The notes under the pieces are model-generated. The model did not search any database, was not told the DNA's origin, and was given only the letters and a program-made list of their open reading frames with translations. A stretch of 6,094 nucleotides of DNA, from contig METF01000019.1 of NCBI GenBank assembly GCA_001771235.1, positions 4,436-10,529 on the forward strand, given 5' to 3'. Positions 1-5,587 of this stretch are shown piece by piece (positions within the stretch are counted from its first letter, which is position 1; each line of letters opens with the position of its first letter). Source of the stretch: Candidatus Zhuqueibacterota bacterium RBG_16_48_16 (lineage in GTDB: Bacteria > Zhuqueibacterota > Zhuqueibacteria > Residuimicrobiales > Sediminimicrobiaceae). Made by a program: the position numbers and the translations under genes.

Positions 1-717
1 ATAGCGCCCCACGCCGGCTACCAGTACTCCGGTCCAACGGCGGCCGTTGCCTACAACATGATCGGCGACCGGTCGTACCAATCCGTCATCATCCTCGCGC
101 CCAGCCATTCGGCCATGTTTTCTGGGGTGAGTGTGTTTGATGGCAACGCATACCAGACCCCTTTAGGCGATGTGCCGGTCAATAAAGAGCTTTCCGAAAA
201 AATCGCCTCTTTTGCGCCGAACATAAGACTGTCGCAAAACGGCCATACGGCCGCCGGCGGAGAACGGCCCGAACATTCTTTGGAAGTACAATTGCCGTTT
301 TTGCAAGTGGCGTTGGGCGACACATTCCGTATTGTGGCCATTGTTTTTCACGATTACAGCCTGCAAAATTGCACGACTCTTGGAAATGCCATTTCCGGCT
401 CTCTGGATGACGATGATACACTTCTGGTTGCCAGCTCGGATTTATATCACGGTGATTCGGTGGACGAATGCAGAGCCAGTGACGACCGGACCATCAGGGC
501 CATCGAAAGCATGGCTGCCGAAGAGCTGTGTCGCGGCGCAAACGAAGGTGAATACCAGGCCTGCGGTTCGGGGCCTATTTCTGCCCTGCTTTTTGCGGCA
601 AAAGAACGCGGAGCGAACAAGGTGCACATTGTTGCGCGTACCAATTCCGCAGAGGTTACCGGTATGACCGGCGGATGGACTGTCGGCTATGCTGCTGCGG
701 TGGTGACGGCCGAATAA
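1..717 (+). CDS. Memo-family protein, AmmeMemoRadiSam system protein B (5' partial)
   Basis: The frame is open from base 1, so the gene starts upstream of the window; an internal ATG at 58 is not the true start because conserved Memo residues precede it. The first codons read IAPHAGYQYSGPTAA, the hallmark Memo N-terminal motif. Other conserved blocks are APSH (His codon at 106-108), ERPEHSLEVQLPF (His at 274-276), SSDLYH near 440, CGSGP (Cys at 562-564) and a terminal GMTGGWTVGYAA. Two His and one Cys in these motifs correspond to the metal-binding pocket known from human MEMO1, related to extradiol dioxygenases. In bacteria the family usually sits with AMMECR1 and radical-SAM proteins; neither is visible here, though either could lie upstream. 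About 238 residues are present against a usual length near 270, so roughly 30 are missing. The biochemical role is unsettled: a redox or metal function is inferred from the family. No clear terminator follows. Confidence 0.93.
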   Translation: MAPHAGYQYSGPTAAVAYNMIGDRSYQSVIILAPSHSAMFSGVSVFDGNAYQTPLGDVPVNKELSEKIASFAPNIRLSQNGHTAAGGERPEHSLEVQLPFLQVALGDTFRIVAIVFHDYSLQNCTTLGNAISGSLDDDDTLLVASSDLYHGDSVDECRASDDRTIRAIESMAAEELCRGANEGEYQACGSGPISALLFAAKERGANKVHIVARTNSAEVTGMTGGWTVGYAAAVVTAE

Positions 718-900
718 AATAGAATGTGATATTTCTTTAGAGTTGAATCGCGGCATGAAAGAGGATGGCCGTTATTCCGGCGATGCGCAAGAATGGGTGG
801 CTGTTCCTTCGTAATCGCGCCATGCAACCGAGCTGTTCTTTCAATTTACAGAAGAAACAATTTTGAATAGCATCCCAAGATTAATCTTTTGGGGATTCCT
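718..900. other. Intergenic gap with no supported gene
   Basis: This 183-base gap separates the Memo gene from the DUF2520 gene. I see no convincing terminator hairpin or promoter. A 19-codon frame at 755-814 has no ribosome binding site and no recognisable product. The only functional element supported is the GGGGA at 891-895, placed five bases before the ATG at 901. Confidence 0.5.
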
Positions 901-1791
901 ATGGAAGAGCTTATTGGCATTATCGGTGCGGGTCGTTTAGGAGCCAGCCTGGCCCGCGCGTTGTCTGAAGCAGGATGTACGGTTCCTGCTGTCTGCGACC
1001 GGGATGTCAGGAAAGCGGAGCAGACCGCTTCGTCCTGCGGCGATGTTACCATCGCCTGCGCTATAGACTCTCTGCCGCAGCATTTGACCCTGGTCATTCT
1101 GGCCGTGCCGGATGATGACATCGTGAAAGTTGGCATTCAACTCGCACAGCACCTGACGCCGGATGAAGACCGAATCGTCGCCCATACCTCGGGCGTGCTG
1201 AATGCTGATGTTTTATCGGCAGTTCTTCCGCATCACAAACTGGTCGCTTCCATGCATCCGGTGCAAACGCTGTCCGGATCGGAAAAGGACTGGAAAAGGC
1301 TGTTCAACATCACCTACGGCATTCAGGGGCCGCCGGACGCCGTTCATCGCCTGAAGAATATTGTCCACAAGCTGGACGGAAAAATAGTGCTCGTTCAACC
1401 TGCCGGTAAGGCGCTTTACCATCTGGCCTGTGTCATTGCGGCAAATTTCACCGTGGGATTGCAGCACGCGGCGGTCAGGATGCTAAACGCCATCGGCATT
1501 GAAGAACGGGACGCCCTGACCATGCTGGCGCCGCTGGTAAGAGCGACGCTGGAAAATATCCTGGAACAAGGCCCTGCAAGCGCCCTCACCGGCCCGGTTT
1601 CGAGAGGGGATATCGGCACGGTTAAAAAGCATTACGATCATTTGGAGAAAAAACTGCCCGAGTTGTTGACTCTCTATTCGGCCTTGTCGAAGTACCTCGT
1701 TTCGATCGCGGTACAGCAGGGCAAAGCCGACGAAAAGGCGCTGGAGGAGATCGTTGCTTTTTTGAATGCAAAAGGCGAACATTTTACGTAA
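901..1791 (+). CDS. Rossmann-like, DUF2520 domain oxidoreductase-like protein
   Basis: A 296-residue protein. The N-terminus carries a Rossmann nucleotide-binding fold with GAGRLG at residues 9-14, as in NADP- or F420-dependent reductases of the ProC/6PGDH type. It continues with LVILAVPDDDI (64-74), HTSG (95-98) and SMHPVQTL (117-124). The C-terminal helical DUF2520 domain shows KALYHLACVIAANF (170-183) and ALTGPVSRGD (228-237), both typical of the family. Length and domain order match a complete member. Substrate and reaction are not known for the family; dehydrogenase activity is inferred from the fold. A longer TTG start at 889 is possible, but GGGGA at 891-895 is well placed for the ATG at 901 and the TTG has no clear Shine-Dalgarno sequence, so 901 is preferred. 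The gene stands alone, 183 bases after the Memo gene and 270 before the next. Confidence 0.92.
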   Translation: MEELIGIIGAGRLGASLARALSEAGCTVPAVCDRDVRKAEQTASSCGDVTIACAIDSLPQHLTLVILAVPDDDIVKVGIQLAQHLTPDEDRIVAHTSGVLNADVLSAVLPHHKLVASMHPVQTLSGSEKDWKRLFNITYGIQGPPDAVHRLKNIVHKLDGKIVLVQPAGKALYHLACVIAANFTVGLQHAAVRMLNAIGIEERDALTMLAPLVRATLENILEQGPASALTGPVSRGDIGTVKKHYDHLEKKLPELLTLYSALSKYLVSIAVQQGKADEKALEEIVAFLNAKGEHFT

Positions 1792-1854
1792 CCACCTGTA
1801 AGGTCATCCTCAAACCGACGCGAGCGAAACGACGGATGTCAAATTATTAACAAA

Positions 1855-1934
1855 GGAACTGGAATATTGGAATGATGGAAGAATGAAATCATAAAAAACT
1901 CGCTTCTTCCAATGTTCCAACATTCCATTATTCC
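1855..1934. repeat. Imperfect inverted repeat of GGAAT/TGGAA units
   Basis: The left arm at 1860-1883 and the right arm at 1904-1927 are reverse complements at 20 of 24 positions, with a 20-base loop at 1884-1903. Each arm is built from repeats of TGGAAT or a close variant at roughly 7-8 base periods, and the flanks (GGAAC at 1855, TATTCC at 1929-1934) partly continue the symmetry. It lies wholly between genes. The form resembles short dispersed intergenic palindromes (REP or MITE-like), and similar GGAAT-rich elements are recalled from several deltaproteobacterial and FCB genomes. It lacks a GC-rich stem and T-tract, so a simple terminator is less likely. Confidence 0.7.
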
Positions 1935-1949
1935 TCTTGCATAAACATG

Positions 1950-1955
1950 TATAAT
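1950..1955 (+). promoter_or_regulatory. Possible -10 element (TATAAT) upstream of the ABC ATPase
   Basis: A perfect TATAAT lies 106 bases before the ATG of the ABC ATPase. The expected -35 position, around 1927-1933, has only a weak match and overlaps the end of the inverted repeat. In an AT-rich stretch this hexamer can occur by chance, so the call is tentative. Confidence 0.28.
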
Positions 1956-2061
1956 GCAATTAGAACTTGATCAAAATTCAAGATGCATAATTGATAAAAG
2001 GTTTAATAGCAGTTCGTAATAATTCTTTGTCAGAAATGCACACGAAATACCGACATCAAAC

Positions 2062-2913
2062 ATGATCCGTTTATCGTTAAAAAATATCCGTTATCGTTAC
2101 ACCGGCGTCAACGCCTCCGACCGCTGGATACTGGACGATGTTTCGCTCGAAATCGGCCCGGACGAATGCGTGGCCCTGGTCGGCCCCAGCGGCTCGGGCA
2201 AGACTACCCTGATTCAGCATTTTACCGGCTTGCTGAAACCGGCTGAAGGAGAAATTTCCTGGAACGGCGAGAACATTTGGGCGTCCCATTTCAAACAGAA
2301 TATTCTGCGAAAAAAGGTGGGCATCGTCTTCCAGTTTCCGGAGTCGCAACTGTTTGAAGAAACCGTAGCTAAAGACGTGGCTTTCGGTCCGCAGAATCTT
2401 GGAGTGCGTGGCGAGGACATCGACCGCACCGTCGACGAAGCGCTGAGAACGGTTCATCTCGATCCGCAGGAGGTGTCGTCCCGCTCGCCTTTCCGCTTGA
2501 GCGAGGGTGAGAAGAGGAGGGTGGCCATTGCCGGCGTACTGGCAATGAATCCCGATCTGGTGGTATTCGATGAGCCGACAGCCGGACTCGATCCGGTCGG
2601 CGTTCGGCTGATGGCCACTATCGTTCATGGACTTTTGGCCAAAAACCAATCGGTCGTCGTTGTTACACACAATATGGATTTTGTCGCCGATGTATGCTCG
2701 CGGGTTGTGCTTTTGTCCGAGGGATCGATACACTTCGACGGACGACCCGGCGAGCTGTTTGCGAATAAAGAGTTGTTACAACGAACCGGCCTCGATCTGC
2801 CTGCCCTGGTCACGGCGCTTCATGAGTTAAAGATGGCGATCCCGGAAGAAATGAGGAATTGTATTTCCCTGCAGCAGCTCGAAGAAAAATTGGATCAAAC
2901 ATTTTTATCGTGA
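2062..2913 (+). CDS. CbiO/EcfA-type ABC transporter ATP-binding protein
   Basis: A 283-residue ATPase of the energy-coupling-factor (ECF) transporter class, which imports vitamins or cobalt/nickel. Visible motifs: Walker A GPSGSGKTT (41-49), Q-loop in FQFPESQLFEETV (90-102, Q91), signature LSEGE (146-150), Walker B LVVFDEPTAGLD (166-177) and switch His203 in VTHNMD. The FQFPE-QLFEETV-D-AFGP pattern is characteristic of EcfA2/CbiO. The signature is LSEGE rather than the common LSGGQ, a conservative variation. Length matches the family's usual 270-290 residues, including the C-terminal extension. ECF ATPases normally work as pairs with the membrane protein EcfT and a substrate-binding S component. 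None is within the window, and the next gene is an unrelated regulator, so partners must be encoded elsewhere and the substrate cannot be assigned. The ATG at 2062 has no Shine-Dalgarno sequence. Confidence 0.92.
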   Translation: MIRLSLKNIRYRYTGVNASDRWILDDVSLEIGPDECVALVGPSGSGKTTLIQHFTGLLKPAEGEISWNGENIWASHFKQNILRKKVGIVFQFPESQLFEETVAKDVAFGPQNLGVRGEDIDRTVDEALRTVHLDPQEVSSRSPFRLSEGEKRRVAIAGVLAMNPDLVVFDEPTAGLDPVGVRLMATIVHGLLAKNQSVVVVTHNMDFVADVCSRVVLLSEGSIHFDGRPGELFANKELLQRTGLDLPALVTALHELKMAIPEEMRNCISLQQLEEKLDQTFLS

Positions 2914-2977
2914 ATGAATTTCATTTTTGTGCTATGACTAACATTTTGTTTCTCATAAATACGATATTGTAACTCAC

Positions 2978-2997
2978 GTTTTTCCCTTCGGAAAAAC
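2978..2997 (+). other. Perfect 8-bp hairpin, possible weak terminator
   Basis: GTTTTTCC at 2978-2985 pairs exactly with GGAAAAAC at 2990-2997 across a CTTC loop. It lies 65 bases after the ABC ATPase stop. The stem is AT-rich and is followed by AAGGATA rather than a run of T, so it is not a classical intrinsic terminator. It could mark the 3' end of that transcript or be incidental. Confidence 0.35.
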
Positions 2998-3118
2998 AAG
3001 GATATACAAATCTGTAAGAGCCGGATTTTCGCGTTTTATCCTTACGGGATTGTAATTGGACGGTGAAAAAGTGAATATATTTGTGACGCTTCAATCTGAA
3101 TATTGTAATCAAAAACAG

Positions 3119-3134
3119 CAGGATAGGCATCCTG
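3119..3134. promoter_or_regulatory. Perfect 6-bp inverted repeat upstream of the sigma-54 promoter
   Basis: CAGGAT, a four-base AGGC spacer, then ATCCTG. It ends nine bases before the -24 element. It could be an operator for a dimeric regulator or a short RNA hairpin; nothing in the sequence decides which. Confidence 0.4.
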
Positions 3135-3142
3135 TGTAATTG

Positions 3143-3158
3143 TGGCAAACTGTTTGCA
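3143..3158 (+). promoter_or_regulatory. Sigma-54 (-24/-12) promoter
   Basis: TGGCAAACTGTTTGCA fits the sigma-54 consensus TGGCACG-N4-TTGCW at every position except the C and G at positions 6 and 7. The invariant GG (3144-3145) and GC (3156-3157) have the required spacing. Transcription would start near 3169, giving a leader of about 59 bases before the activator's ATG. The element also contains the symmetric sequence GCAAAC-T-GTTTGC (3145-3157), which may be coincidental. Confidence 0.72.
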
Positions 3159-3210
3159 TGGAATCGGTTTGTAAGCAGGCAACATTAAGAGTCATGTGCG
3201 GTTGGGAGCA

Positions 3211-3217
3211 AGGAGGT
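3211..3217 (+). promoter_or_regulatory. Shine-Dalgarno sequence that decides the activator start
   Basis: AGGAGGT lies ten bases before the ATG at 3228. A longer frame starting at the GTG at 3216 would overlap this ribosome binding site, so that start is unlikely. Confidence 0.75.
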
Positions 3218-3227
3218 GAATTTTACG

Positions 3228-4319
3228 ATGAATAACAACAGTGTAATTAAATCGTTAGATTTTGAGAACGACCAGGGCGACGTTCTCGATCTCGTTCCCC
3301 TGTCTTATGGGGGAGTGTCCGGTTTTGAACTCTACTATCCCAAAATGAGTCGAAACCCGGAAATTCGCAAAGTCTATTCATTGATTAAAAAAGTGGCCAA
3401 GAGTAACGCTTCTGTCCTCATTCATGGGGAGACAGGAACGGGCAAAGAGCTTATCGCCGGAGCCATACAGGCGCAAAGCCTGCGGGCGGACAGGCCTTAT
3501 GTCACCGTGAACTGCGCGGCGCTGCACGAAAACCTGCTGGAAAGCGAGCTCTTCGGCCACGAAAAGGGCGCCTTTACCGGGGCGATTGCGACACACATCG
3601 GCAAATTCGAGCAGGCCGATGGCGGCACGCTGTTTCTCGATGAGATCGGCGACATGCATCCTTCCACCCAGGCTAAAATTTTGCGCGTGCTGCAGGAGCA
3701 GAGCTTTAACCGGGTCGGCGGCCACAAAACCATTCACGTCGACGTTCGGATCATTGCCGCGACCAACAAGGACCTTTGGCAGGAAATGGAAAAAGGCGGT
3801 TTTCGCGCCGACCTGTATTACCGCCTGAATGTGGTCACGCTTCACATTCCCCCACTGCGCGAGCGCAAAGAGGACGTCATCCTGCTGGCCGAATACTTTC
3901 GCAGAAAATTTTCCACCGAGCTTAAAAAGAACGTGGGCGATTTTACCGCCGAGACCATGACGCTCCTGACCAACCATTCGTGGCCGGGCAACATCAGGGA
4001 GCTGCGAAACATTGTCGAAAGAGCGGTGCTGGTCGTAGGAGAAGGACGACAAATAATGCCCTACGAGCTCGCCCTGACCGGCAAAGATTACTTTGCCGCC
4101 GGCGGCCAGGATCGCCGCAGCGAGCAGCGCAATGCAGAAAATTTCAAGACCCTCGACCTGCAAAAGCTGGAACGCCAGGCCATCGTCATTGCGCTCAAAA
4201 GATGCAACTGGGTGCAAAAGGAAGCCGCCGATCTGCTGAATATTTCACCCCGCGCCCTCAATTATAAAATTTCGCAGCATAATATTACCTACCAGGGGTG
4301 GCGAAAGAATGCGGTGTGA
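3228..4319 (+). CDS. Sigma-54-dependent transcriptional activator (AAA+ and Fis-type HTH, no sensor domain)
   Basis: A 363-residue bacterial enhancer-binding protein that would use ATP hydrolysis to open sigma-54 RNA polymerase promoters. The first ~40 residues are short and unlike a receiver, PAS or GAF domain. The AAA+ domain (about 41-265) has Walker A GETGTGK (67-73), the sigma-54-contacting loop GAFTGA (114-119), Walker B GGTLFLDE (132-139), LYYRLNV with the arginine finger (R199) and WPGNIREL (252-259). A Fis-like helix-turn-helix follows near 313-350, including KEAADLLNIS and PRALNYKI. All catalytic residues are present. With no classical sensor domain it is PspF-like in layout, so activity may be set by expression level or a partner protein. 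A strong sigma-54 promoter directly upstream suggests autoregulation. Target genes are not evident; the next genes are a toxin-antitoxin block. The HTH-proximal tail (TYQGWRKNAV) ends at TGA, where toxin-antitoxin scar sequence begins immediately. Confidence 0.95.
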   Translation: MNNNSVIKSLDFENDQGDVLDLVPLSYGGVSGFELYYPKMSRNPEIRKVYSLIKKVAKSNASVLIHGETGTGKELIAGAIQAQSLRADRPYVTVNCAALHENLLESELFGHEKGAFTGAIATHIGKFEQADGGTLFLDEIGDMHPSTQAKILRVLQEQSFNRVGGHKTIHVDVRIIAATNKDLWQEMEKGGFRADLYYRLNVVTLHIPPLRERKEDVILLAEYFRRKFSTELKKNVGDFTAETMTLLTNHSWPGNIRELRNIVERAVLVVGEGRQIMPYELALTGKDYFAAGGQDRRSEQRNAENFKTLDLQKLERQAIVIALKRCNWVQKEAADLLNISPRALNYKISQHNITYQGWRKNAV

Positions 4320-4377
4320 TCACTTAATAGGGATTTTGAAGGACGATGAAACTTTTTTAGATATGCATATGTGGATG
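4320..4377 (+). pseudogene. Scar of a third Phd/VapC-type toxin-antitoxin cassette
   Basis: Starting directly after the regulator's TGA (4317-4319), the frame reads SLNRDFEGR then TGA, matching the C-terminus IIRDFEGR of the antitoxin at 5348-5587. The overlapping ATGA at 4346-4349 then starts MKL, as in the toxin at 5584. Bases 4332-4354 are identical to 5570-5592. One base is then missing, which puts a TAG in frame; in the shifted frame LDMHMW follows, recognisable as a decayed LDTHIFLW PIN-domain start, with about six more bases lost. Homology fades after about 4377. It makes no functional protein. It is closer to the truncated cassette at 5348-5697 than to the intact pair between them. 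Confidence 0.8.
4332..4354 (+). repeat. 23-bp direct repeat, copy 1
   Basis: Exact 23-base match to 5570-5592, covering the last antitoxin codons and the first toxin codons. The two copies are in the same orientation, 1238 bases apart, and bracket the intact toxin-antitoxin pair. Confidence 0.9.
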
Positions 4378-4585
4378 CTTTTACTCCGCTCAGCATGATA
4401 AGATGGGTTTTCGTTCAGGCACTGGGAAGTAAACAGTATAAGGTTGAAAGTGGAAAGCAAAAATATTACAAAATAATCGAATAAAATGGTTGACTTTTAC
4501 AATCTCTCCCTTAAATTGTTCTATATTTATTACATGTAGAATCATGTTTTATCGTGAAGCATTAATTATTTAAGGATGATTCCTC
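4378..4585. other. AT-rich gap leading to the intact toxin-antitoxin pair
   Basis: This gap lies between the toxin-antitoxin scar and the intact pair. The first part, to about 4480, shows no frame or structure I can name. The second part carries a possible promoter (4490-4517), an exact palindrome TACATGTA (4531-4538) that could be an antitoxin operator, and a ribosome binding site (AAGGA, 4572-4576) nine bases before the antitoxin ATG. A reverse-complement copy of the ATTGTAA heptamer, TTACAAT, lies at 4497-4503. Confidence 0.45.
4490..4517 (+). promoter_or_regulatory. Possible sigma-70-type promoter of the toxin-antitoxin pair
   Basis: TTGACT (4490-4495) is one mismatch from the -35 consensus. 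TAAATT (4512-4517), 16 bases further on, matches four of six -10 positions. A better-looking TATATT at 4522-4527 is too far from the TTGACT. The palindrome TACATGTA at 4531-4538 just downstream would suit autorepression by the antitoxin, which is usual for this class. Confidence 0.35.
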
Positions 4586-4816
4586 ATGAGTGTAACAATT
4601 AGTGCAAAAGAAGCAAAAGCTAATTTTAACAAATTGCTTGATGAGGTCGCAACAGGGAAAAGAGTTACCATCGTAAAGTCGGGTAAGCCTGTTGCGCATA
4701 TTGTTCCAGCGAAGAATAGTATGAGGAAACCTGGCAGCGCCCGTGGAAAGATCGTTATAATGCCCGATTTTGATGATCCTCTACCCGAAGAACTAATAGA
4801 CTTTTTTGAAAATTGA
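4586..4816 (+). CDS. Phd/YefM-family antitoxin of a type II toxin-antitoxin pair
   Basis: A 76-residue protein with the Phd/YefM N-terminal pattern: ISAKEAKANFNKLLDEVATG (5-24), then RVTIVKSGKPVAHIVP (26-41), the DNA-binding and dimerising fold. The C-terminal part (DFDDPLPEELIDFFEN) is the acidic toxin-neutralising tail typical of antitoxins paired with PIN toxins. It should bind and inhibit the toxin that follows and repress its own promoter. The ATG at 4586 has AAGGA nine bases upstream. The stop TGA (4814-4816) overlaps the toxin's TTG start, a translational-coupling arrangement that keeps antitoxin and toxin in step. It is clearly related to, but well diverged from, the antitoxin at 5348-5587 (shared IVK-GKPVA and DFD-PLPE motifs). 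Complete in length. Confidence 0.92.
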   Translation: MSVTISAKEAKANFNKLLDEVATGKRVTIVKSGKPVAHIVPAKNSMRKPGSARGKIVIMPDFDDPLPEELIDFFEN

Positions 4817-5199
4817 AGATACTATTAGATACACATATTTTTCTTTGGTGGGTAACTGATGATGCTCGATTGTCAAAGAATGTTCGACAGATCATAGCGG
4901 ATAAAAGCAATAGTCTTTACTTTAGTTCTGCCAGCGGTTGGGAGATCGTTATAAAAGCGCAACTCGGTAGGCTCAATTTACCAAAGAACCCTGACAAATT
5001 TATCACCGATCAGCTCAACATAAATAAAATATCAGTATTGCCAATAAAACTTGAGCATGTGCTCTACATCTATAAGCTTGCTCCGCTGCATAAGGATCCA
5101 TTTGACCGGGTACTAGTAGCTCAAAGTTTTGTTGAAAAGCTGCCAATTACAACCGCTGATAAACAAATTTCAAGATATGGGGTGGAAATTGTTTGGTAA
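4813..5199 (+). CDS. PIN-domain ribonuclease toxin (VapC family)
   Basis: A 128-residue PIN-domain protein, a typical full length for VapC toxins, which are metal-dependent RNases cutting tRNA or other RNA. The acidic active-site residues are all visible: D6 in LLDTHIFLWW, E44 in SASGWEI, D98 in HKDPFDRVLVAQ (93-104) and D116 in ITTADKQI. Nothing suggests inactivation. The start is a TTG at 4813 whose TG is shared with the antitoxin's TGA stop. There is no Shine-Dalgarno sequence, so translation probably depends on ribosomes finishing the antitoxin. By analogy with the ATGA overlap in the third cassette and the scar, an ATG may have drifted to TTG here, which would lower toxin output. The pairing with a Phd-type antitoxin is common for this VapC subgroup. 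The RNA target cannot be told from sequence. Confidence 0.93.
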   Translation: MKILLDTHIFLWWVTDDARLSKNVRQIIADKSNSLYFSSASGWEIVIKAQLGRLNLPKNPDKFITDQLNINKISVLPIKLEHVLYIYKLAPLHKDPFDRVLVAQSFVEKLPITTADKQISRYGVEIVW

Positions 5200-5272
5200 T
5201 TCGCTCTAAATGTTCTTATCATGCCTGCCATATTCCGATTTCGCAATTTGGAAGGGGAAAGGAGGAGGGAGT

Positions 5273-5332
5273 ATGCAGATACGAAGTATACGAAGTGAAT
5301 CTTCATTAGTAGAAGAATACAAAATTATCTAA
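5273..5332 (+). CDS. Possible 19-residue leader peptide before the second antitoxin
   Basis: A short frame, MQIRSIRSESSLVEEYKII, starts at the ATG at 5273. The purine-rich tract just before it, including AGGAGG (5260-5265), is the strongest ribosome binding site in the toxin-antitoxin block. It ends with TAA 15 bases before the antitoxin ATG at 5348 and is in the same frame. That antitoxin has no good site of its own, so terminating ribosomes could restart there. No known family is recognised. It could instead be the relic of a longer gene or a chance frame. Confidence 0.35.
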   Translation: MQIRSIRSESSLVEEYKII

Positions 5333-5347
5333 TTCGGTAACTTAACC

Positions 5348-5587
5348 ATGAACCAGGTAAGTATTGATGAAATGAAGCGCAATTTACCAGGCTTCCTTCA
5401 TCGCATTGAAGCCGGAGAAACGCTGGTAATTGTCAAGGCGGGCAAACCCGTTGCCGAGATCAAGCCGATCACTTCAAACACTAAGAAATCTCGCCCCTTT
5501 GGCTTATGCGCTGGAGAATTTACTGTACCAGAAGATTTTGATGCTCCTTTACCGGAAAATATTATCAGAGATTTTGAAGGACGATGA
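5348..5587 (+). CDS. Phd/YefM-family antitoxin, second copy
   Basis: A 79-residue antitoxin with the Phd-type N-terminus (VSIDEMKRNLPGFLHRIEAG, 4-23; LVIVKAGKPVAEIKP, 26-40) and an acidic C-terminal toxin-binding tail (PEDFDAPLPENIIRDFEGR). Length and motifs look complete. The ATG at 5348 lacks a Shine-Dalgarno sequence; a possible leader peptide at 5273-5332 may supply ribosomes. Its TGA (5585-5587) overlaps the ATG of the following toxin in ATGA. That toxin is truncated, so this gene is now an orphan or solitary antitoxin. It could still bind DNA or neutralise a related toxin elsewhere, but its low similarity to the antitoxin at 4586 argues against efficient cross-neutralisation of the intact toxin. 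It is the closest relative of the scar at 4320-4377. Confidence 0.88.
   Translation: MNQVSIDEMKRNLPGFLHRIEAGETLVIVKAGKPVAEIKPITSNTKKSRPFGLCAGEFTVPEDFDAPLPENIIRDFEGR

Larger units (their letters stand above)
1792..2061. other. Intergenic region with repeat-like sequence
   Basis: This 270-base non-coding stretch holds three separable things. A degenerate inverted structure lies at 1802-1840. A strong imperfect inverted repeat made of GGAAT-type units lies at 1855-1934. An AT-rich leader from about 1935 to the ABC ATPase start contains a perfect TATAAT at 1950-1955. A TTGATA at 1991-1996 followed by TAAT at 2017-2020 is an alternative, weaker promoter. No Shine-Dalgarno sequence is visible before 2062. 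Confidence 0.6.
2914..3227. promoter_or_regulatory. Control region of the sigma-54 activator gene
   Basis: This 314-base non-coding stretch is AT-rich and carries several ordered signals. They are an 8-bp hairpin at 2978-2997, three direct copies of ATTGTAA (2966-2972, 3049-3055, 3102-3108), a perfect 6-bp inverted repeat at 3119-3134, a sigma-54 promoter at 3143-3158 and a Shine-Dalgarno sequence at 3211-3217. The heptamers and the inverted repeat sit 35-180 bases upstream of the promoter, the range in which sigma-54 activators usually bind. That role is inferred from position only. Confidence 0.55.

Noticed and set aside
755..814. 19-codon frame between the Memo and DUF2520 genes
   Set aside because: No Shine-Dalgarno sequence, no known homology and no conserved context; short frames like this are expected by chance.
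889..900. Longer DUF2520 start at TTG 889
   Set aside because: It has no Shine-Dalgarno sequence, while GGGGA at 891-895 fits the ATG at 901, and the Rossmann fold begins right after that ATG.
1860..1927. Inverted repeat as an intrinsic terminator
   Set aside because: The stem is long, imperfect and AT-rich, with a 20-base loop and no T-tract after it; a dispersed repeat explains the internal periodicity better.
2077..2733. 218-codon open frame on the minus strand
   Set aside because: Antisense shadow of the ABC ATPase, with no motif or ribosome binding site.
3216..3227. Longer activator start at GTG 3216
   Set aside because: The GTG overlaps the AGGAGGT ribosome binding site, which is placed for the ATG at 3228.
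3378..4217. 279-codon open frame on the minus strand
   Set aside because: It lies entirely opposite the sigma-54 activator, which has all family motifs. The minus-strand product shows no recognisable domain and reflects codon bias of the real gene.
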